NCBI GenBank assembly: GCA_004561785.1
Contig: SFUB01000009.1
Coordinates: 1-24,111, forward strand
Length of the DNA: 24,111 nucleotides
Origin: a bacterium
GTDB taxonomy: Bacteria; Bacillota_I; Bacilli_A; RFN20; CAG-826
Reading direction: 5' to 3'
In this document: one piece after another, positions 20,642 to 24,111 of the stretch
How the letters are laid out: each line of letters starts with the position of its first letter
Position numbering within the stretch: position 1 is the first letter of the stretch
Program-made: the position numbers and the translations under genes
Notes under the pieces: generated by a model
Database searches by the model: none
Seen by the model: only the letters and a program-made list of their open reading frames with translations
Told to the model about the DNA's origin: nothing

Positions 20642-22897
20642 ATGAAGGAAAAAGCAAAGCGCTTTTTCAAAAATCCATTGGGGATTGGCCTTTGTTGCTT
20701 AGTCGGATCACTCGTTATGAGCTTCGGCGCGCAGCTGGTCAACACCAGTGGTTACTCGGTTCAGGTGACCAGCGGGGTCGCCGACATGGACCAGTTCTAC
20801 GCCGAACAGTATAAGGACGCGACGGCCAAGCCGCTCCGTCTCATGACCGTCGGCGCCAAAAAAGATGGCATGGTCAATGCCAAGATGGCCTATGACCTCT
20901 ATCTCCCCAAAGGCGTCAGCGCCGAGAACCCCGCTCCGGCCGTCGCTCTCACCCACGGCTACCTGAACTCCAAAGAATTTGAAGAAGGGTTCGCCATCGA
21001 GCTCGCTCGCCGCGGATATGTTGTCTTCGCCTATGACCAATACGATCATGGGGATTCGACCTGGGACACCCCATCCGCCTTCAACTTCTACGTTTGGTCT
21101 GCCTATGACGCCGTCGAATTCCTCGCTGCTCAGGACTACGTCATGACCGCCGCCGATGGCACCAAGATGATCGGCGTCTCCGGCCACTCCATGGGCGGCT
21201 TCTCCTCTGAGATCGCCGTCGCCTGGGATCAATTGAACCTCGACATGGGGGTCTATTCCCACCCGAAGACCGTCGCGGTCTTGGCCCAAGGCGCGGACTT
21301 CCGTTACGTCGACGCATACGTAGCCGGCTATAGCGGAGGCGCATACGCCAACACTTACGCGACCTACAAATCGAGAACCGCAGGCGCGCTCCAAGGCGAA
21401 TACGACGAATTCTTCTTCGACAACTCCGGCAAGGGCAAGGGCAACGTCATCGAGAAAGACTATGCCAGTGACAAAGTCGGCTACGGGATGCTCGGTTTGA
21501 CCAAACCCGGCGAATCCAATAAGTTCTATCAAGTCGATCCCGCCACCGGAACAGCCTTGACTGATGAGATCACCGACCTCACCGGCAATTACGGCGAGCG
21601 CATCATCTACAAGGTCGCGGGCGACCACCCCTACAACACCTGGTCCCCGCAAGCGGCCAGCTGCATCATCGACTTCTTCAACCACGCCTTCGAACACCAG
21701 ACCGCCCTCCACGGTTCCACCGCTGGACTTGAGGCCTATGGCATCAATCCGAAAGATGGGTCTCACCAAATTTGGTGGATCAAGGAAGTCTTCACCGGAA
21801 TCGGCATGCTCATGGTCCTCGCCGCCGTCCTCTGCGGCTTGATCGGCCTCGTCAACGTTCCGGTCTTCCGCCTTGCCTGCACCGACGCCACCCTCATCCC
21901 TGAGGTTGAGCCGACCAGCAAACCAAGGAAGGCCATCGGAACCGGTCTGACGATCTTCTCGATCCTGCTCTCCGGATTCATGATCCCGGCCCTCATGTCG
22001 CCGGGCGGAAACGCTGCCAACGCCGCCATCTTGACCACCATCCTCGATGTGTTCATGTACGCTTCCTTCGCCGCGGCGCTCATCCTCGCCCTCGTCGCCG
22101 GAATCTTCAAAGCGGCCAAGAAAGACGGCTCCAAAGAGCTCGTGAGGCCTGCCGGAGGAGCCTTGCTCATCTCCGTCATAGCCCTTGCCCTCCGCTGGCT
22201 CATCAACGATGGTACTGGCTATGTCCTCAATTCGACTAACCGCTGGTTCAACGCCCCCTCCATCAACACCATCGCCTTCTGGGCCGTGGCTTCCGGGTTG
22301 CTCGCGTTGATCTTCGCCCTCATCTCCCACTTCTTCGTCAATCCGAACAGGACCGTCGCTCACCTCGGCCTTAAGGCCTCCTGGAAGCAGGTCGGCGTCT
22401 CCCTCCTCAACGCTATCGTCGTCTCTGGCGTTATCTGCGCCTTCGTTTGGATCATCAGCTTGATCTTCAACGTCGACTTCCGCATGTACACCTATGCGAT
22501 CAAGACCGTCAACGGCGGCGCCTTCCTCTCCGCTCTCCACTATCTGCCGTTCTTCTTCCTCTTCTACTTCTGCAGCGGCATCTCGCTCGCGGTCGCCACG
22601 GCTGGAAAGAAGGGCTGGAAGGCCGATGCGATCGCGGTCGCCATTGAGGTTCTCCCCTGCGCTCTCTTCCTCGTTTATCAGTACACGATCCTCATGACCA
22701 CCGGCGTCGCTCCGTTCCCCAACTTCGATCTGAACGGCATCCTTGTCCAGGGCCTCATCTGGACCCTCATCTTCCTCGCGATCTATCAGCGTCGCAGCCT
22801 CGAGAAGAATGGCAATATCTGGAACGGCGTGTTCCTCAATACCATCTTCTTCACCTTCCTCACCTTGGGCAACACTTGCCTCTATCTCCTCAAGTAA
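20642..22897 (+). CDS. Membrane-anchored alpha/beta hydrolase with polytopic C-terminal domain
   Basis: The protein has 751 residues. One N-terminal membrane segment (~13-32) is followed by a probably extracytoplasmic alpha/beta hydrolase domain (~60-360). That domain has an oxyanion region 'VALTHGYLNSKE', the nucleophile elbow GHSMGG (Ser183) and a late candidate catalytic His in 'VAGDHPYNTW'. From ~380 to the end there are about ten hydrophobic segments, for example 'GIGMLMVLAAVLCGLIGLV' and 'VGVSLLNAIVVSGVICAFVW'. The hydrolase part resembles dienelactone-hydrolase/esterase-like proteins; I do not recognise the membrane part as a named family. The substrate is unknown. An AAAGGA ribosome site lies 11 nt before ATG. 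Two cre-like operators at the promoter suggest sugar-dependent control. It is a single-gene unit ending in a strong terminator. Confidence 0.8.
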   Translation: MKEKAKRFFKNPLGIGLCCLVGSLVMSFGAQLVNTSGYSVQVTSGVADMDQFYAEQYKDATAKPLRLMTVGAKKDGMVNAKMAYDLYLPKGVSAENPAPAVALTHGYLNSKEFEEGFAIELARRGYVVFAYDQYDHGDSTWDTPSAFNFYVWSAYDAVEFLAAQDYVMTAADGTKMIGVSGHSMGGFSSEIAVAWDQLNLDMGVYSHPKTVAVLAQGADFRYVDAYVAGYSGGAYANTYATYKSRTAGALQGEYDEFFFDNSGKGKGNVIEKDYASDKVGYGMLGLTKPGESNKFYQVDPATGTALTDEITDLTGNYGERIIYKVAGDHPYNTWSPQAASCIIDFFNHAFEHQTALHGSTAGLEAYGINPKDGSHQIWWIKEVFTGIGMLMVLAAVLCGLIGLVNVPVFRLACTDATLIPEVEPTSKPRKAIGTGLTIFSILLSGFMIPALMSPGGNAANAAILTTILDVFMYASFAAALILALVAGIFKAAKKDGSKELVRPAGGALLISVIALALRWLINDGTGYVLNSTNRWFNAPSINTIAFWAVASGLLALIFALISHFFVNPNRTVAHLGLKASWKQVGVSLLNAIVVSGVICAFVWIISLIFNVDFRMYTYAIKTVNGGAFLSALHYLPFFFLFYFCSGISLAVATAGKKGWKADAIAVAIEVLPCALFLVYQYTILMTTGVAPFPNFDLNGILVQGLIWTLIFLAIYQRRSLEKNGNIWNGVFLNTIFFTFLTLGNTCLYLLK

Positions 22898-22910
22898 ACC
22901 CTTGAACGAC

Positions 22911-22945
22911 AAAAGCCCTGGGAGTTCTCGATCCCAGGGCTTTTT
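22911..22945 (+). terminator. Intrinsic terminator of the membrane hydrolase gene
   Basis: AAAAGCCCTGGGA pairs perfectly with TCCCAGGGCTTTT around an 8-nt loop, followed by T residues. It begins 13 nt after the stop codon. The symmetrical A/T flanks allow activity in both directions. Confidence 0.92.
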
Positions 22946-22954
22946 CTATGGTCT

Positions 22955-22992
22955 GCAAAGTCAAAGCCTATCCATTCTTCGCAAAGTCAAAG
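22955..22992. repeat. 12-bp direct repeat pair
   Basis: GCAAAGTCAAAG occurs at 22955-22966 and again at 22981-22992, separated by 14 nt. It lies between the terminator and the acetyltransferase pseudogene. No function is apparent. Confidence 0.6.
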
Positions 22993-23008
22993 AACGATTC
23001 GCCGGATT

Positions 23009-23575
23009 TTAGTGTTTGTCGATTTTCACATAGGCTTTCTTTAAGGACATCCAGCGGGTTTTTGCCAGGATATTCGTGTGCCTGGTCCTATATTCGCCCA
23101 GCAAAGGAACGGGGGGTATTCTCGCAGGTACGATGGAGCAGGAATCCAATTTTCTCTTGGACCCGTTTCGATTTTTGGTTTCCCCGTGGTAGGAGCACCA
23201 TATCACCCCTAGACCAAGATCCTCAAAACCATTCCGGATGATTCCCTCGGCGGCCTCGGGCATATAGCCGTTTCCCAAAAAGGCTTGCCGAGCCAGAATC
23301 CAAGTTCGCGTTCGTCGTTGCGCTTAGTTCCGTCCTCGCGCACGATCGGTCTTAACTCGATCGGGCCGATGGCCTTGTCCGACCCTTTTTTGCAGATGGC
23401 ATAGCATTCTGTTCCATTCAGAACGTTTTTGATCACTTCTAGGCTTTCCGCCTTGGACTCGTGGGGAGGCCACCCTACGGAGGGACCCACATCAAGGGTC
23501 TTTCGCGCGCTCAAACAAACTGTCGGCATCCGCTTCTCCCCATTTTCTCAAGACCAATCTTTGAGTGTGCAGCAT
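23009..23575 (-). pseudogene. GNAT (RimJ/RimL-type) acetyltransferase, frameshifted
   Basis: The original start is clear: ATG at 23575 after GGAGGAG, reading 'MLHTQRLVLRKWGEADADSL' to 'AKDP'. One extra base at 23494-23495 creates a stop. The next frame gives 'DVGPSVGWPPHES', 'ECYAICKKGSDKAIGPIEL' and 'ERELGFWLGKPFW'. A lost base near 23270 shifts to 'GNGYMPEAAEGIIRNGFEDL' and 'GLGVIWCSYH'. A third indel near 23174 is needed for 'KSKRVQEKIGFLLHRTCEN', and a fourth at the G run 23111-23116 restores 'PVPLLGEYRTRHTNILAKTR'. Joined, these make a nearly complete GNAT of about 185 residues, including the acetyl-CoA-binding region. All four indels lie in or beside short homopolymers. It cannot produce a full protein as written. 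Confidence 0.85.
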
Positions 23576-23660
23576 CGTCTCCTCCATTCGAGGATTTGAT
23601 CCGCTTCTTTCAGTCTAACGATTGTCGGATGTCTTCAGCAATATACCGTCTCCGGCAAAC

Positions 23661-23682
23661 AAAAAAAGGCCCGCATGGCCTT
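23661..23682 (-). terminator. Intrinsic terminator of the tRNA-Leu/tRNA-Arg unit
   Basis: On the minus strand AAGGCC...GGCCTT forms a short GC-rich hairpin followed by a run of T residues. It starts about 10 nt after the tRNA-Arg CCA end. Confidence 0.8.
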
Positions 23683-23691
23683 GGATACAAG

Positions 23692-23768
23692 TGGCGCGCC
23701 CGAGCGGATTCGAACCGCTGACCCCAAGCTTCGGAGGCTTGTACTCTATCCAGCTGAGCTACGAGCGC
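23692..23768 (-). tRNA. tRNA-Arg(CCG)
   Basis: The minus strand folds into a complete 77-nt tRNA with encoded CCA. The acceptor GCGCTCG pairs with CGGGCGC (one G-U), the D-arm contains AGCTCAGCTGGATAGAGT, the anticodon arm CAAGC CTCCGAA GCTTG gives anticodon CCG, and the T-arm is AGCGG TTCGAAT CCGCT. It reads CGG arginine codons. It is the second gene of a two-tRNA unit, 7 nt after tRNA-Leu. Confidence 0.95.
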
Positions 23769-23775
23769 AAGAAGA

Positions 23776-23860
23776 TGGTGCACTGGATGGGAGTCGAACC
23801 CACACCGGTCGCCCGACTAGCTCCTGAAACTAGCGCGTATACCAATTCCGCCACCAGTGC
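23776..23860 (-). tRNA. tRNA-Leu(CAG)
   Basis: The minus strand gives an 85-nt class II tRNA with encoded CCA. The acceptor GCACTGG pairs with CCAGTGC, the anticodon arm CTAGT TTCAGGA GCTAG gives anticodon CAG, a long variable arm follows, and the T-arm contains GGTTCGACTCC. It reads CUG leucine codons. It is the first gene after the promoter at 23871-23899. Confidence 0.95.
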
Positions 23861-23870
23861 ACGCCGAATT

Positions 23871-23899
23871 AATATACACTTCGGCAACAAAAATGTCGA
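23871..23899 (-). promoter_or_regulatory. Promoter of the tRNA-Leu/tRNA-Arg unit
   Basis: On the minus strand there is a -35 TCGACA (23894-23899), a 17-bp spacer and a -10 TATATT (23871-23876). The -10 box ends 10 bp before the mature tRNA-Leu 5' end, so the primary transcript has almost no leader. Confidence 0.7.
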
Positions 23900-24018
23900 A
23901 CCCCTTCCATGATTTTCCGAATTCGGCGCAGACCCCCCTAGCCCAATTTGACGAAGATTTGCTTTTCTTTCCCTTTCCGCTGAAGAAAAACGGAAAAAGA
24001 TAGGATAATGGACCCATC

Positions 24019-24111
24019 ATGAAACCCCTATCCCAGCAAGAACTGATTCAGGCCATCCATCGTTTCCAGATCGAAGGCGACATCGTTTCCATTGAGCCGA
24101 ACAACAACGGC
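24019..24111 (+). CDS. Probable phosphotransferase (aminoglycoside phosphotransferase/NahK-like), N-terminal fragment
   Basis: Only 31 codons are inside the window; the frame is open to the right edge. The protein begins MKPLSQQELIQAIHRFQIEG and continues to 'IVSIEPNNNG'. This resembles the N-terminus of the APH-fold sugar kinases of the NahK/mucin-desulfatase-like group, where an N-G-H-I-N motif would follow next. That call is tentative because no kinase motif is visible yet. A -10-like GATAAT (24004-24009) lies only 9 nt before the ATG and the nearest AGGA is too far upstream for a good ribosome site, so this mRNA may also be leaderless or nearly so. Confidence 0.5.
   Translation, partial: MKPLSQQELIQAIHRFQIEGDIVSIEPNNNG

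Noticed and set aside
20443..20745. N-terminal extension of the cytidylate-kinase-like protein
   Set aside because: The frame is open upstream of 20442 but crosses the divergent promoters and both operators. The family starts at the MGIIITIGRE sequence, which has its own ribosome site.
20708..22912. 734-codon open frame on the minus strand opposite the membrane hydrolase gene
   Set aside because: Same antisense effect of biased codon use; the sequence is acidic and low-complexity, while the plus strand has GHSMGG and membrane helices.
1..24111. CRISPR array, riboswitch, rRNA or replication origin
   Set aside because: I saw no regularly spaced repeats, no long structured leader upstream of the operon genes, no rRNA motifs and no DnaA-box cluster.

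Overview
The window looks like chromosomal DNA of a fairly GC-rich, low-diversity-of-signal Bacillota relative (a gut-type Bacilli/Erysipelotrichia-like lineage is my best guess). The reasons are lipoproteins with Cys-Ser-rich linkers, LacI/CcpA-type operators, Gram-positive promoters and Shine-Dalgarno sites, tRNA genes encoding CCA, and an MsmK-type sugar ABC system. TGA is used as an ordinary stop, so the standard bacterial code applies. The taxonomy is inference only.

Positions 1-1850 are a graveyard. A Schlafen/AlbA_2-type protein entering from the left edge is abruptly joined to the C-terminal part of a DUF4143 AAA ATPase. Next come a tRNA-Leu that has lost its 5' half, about 370 bp of GC-rich DNA with inverted repeats that I cannot assign, and the last part of an IS66 transposase with its probable right terminal repeat. 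An intact tRNA-Leu(CAA) follows on the minus strand (1857-1944).

Positions 2077-19785 form one carbohydrate-utilisation locus, all on the plus strand. A LacI-family repressor with a promoter that predicts leaderless mRNA is followed by a terminator and a perfect 14-bp operator-like palindrome. Then comes a tightly packed set of nine genes: a lipoprotein beta-helix glycoside hydrolase with two discoidin-like domains, an unrecognised multi-module surface lipoprotein, a sugar-binding lipoprotein, two ABC permeases, two GH65 phosphorylases, a single polypeptide fusing beta-phosphoglucomutase to the transporter ATPase, and a second beta-helix hydrolase. The implied route is: cell-surface cleavage of an alpha-linked glucan or related polymer, ABC import of di/oligosaccharides, phosphorolysis to beta-glucose 1-phosphate, and conversion to glucose 6-phosphate. 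The mutase-ATPase fusion is the most striking item in the window.

Positions 19794-22945 hold a convergent cytidylate-kinase-like gene (minus) and a divergently transcribed alpha/beta hydrolase with about ten C-terminal membrane segments. The hydrolase is preceded by two cre/LacI-type operators about 52 bp apart. Both genes end in clear intrinsic terminators.

Positions 22946-24111 contain a GNAT acetyltransferase pseudogene with at least four frameshifts, a tRNA-Leu(CAG)/tRNA-Arg(CCG) operon with promoter and terminator, and the first 31 codons of a probable phosphotransferase running off the right edge.
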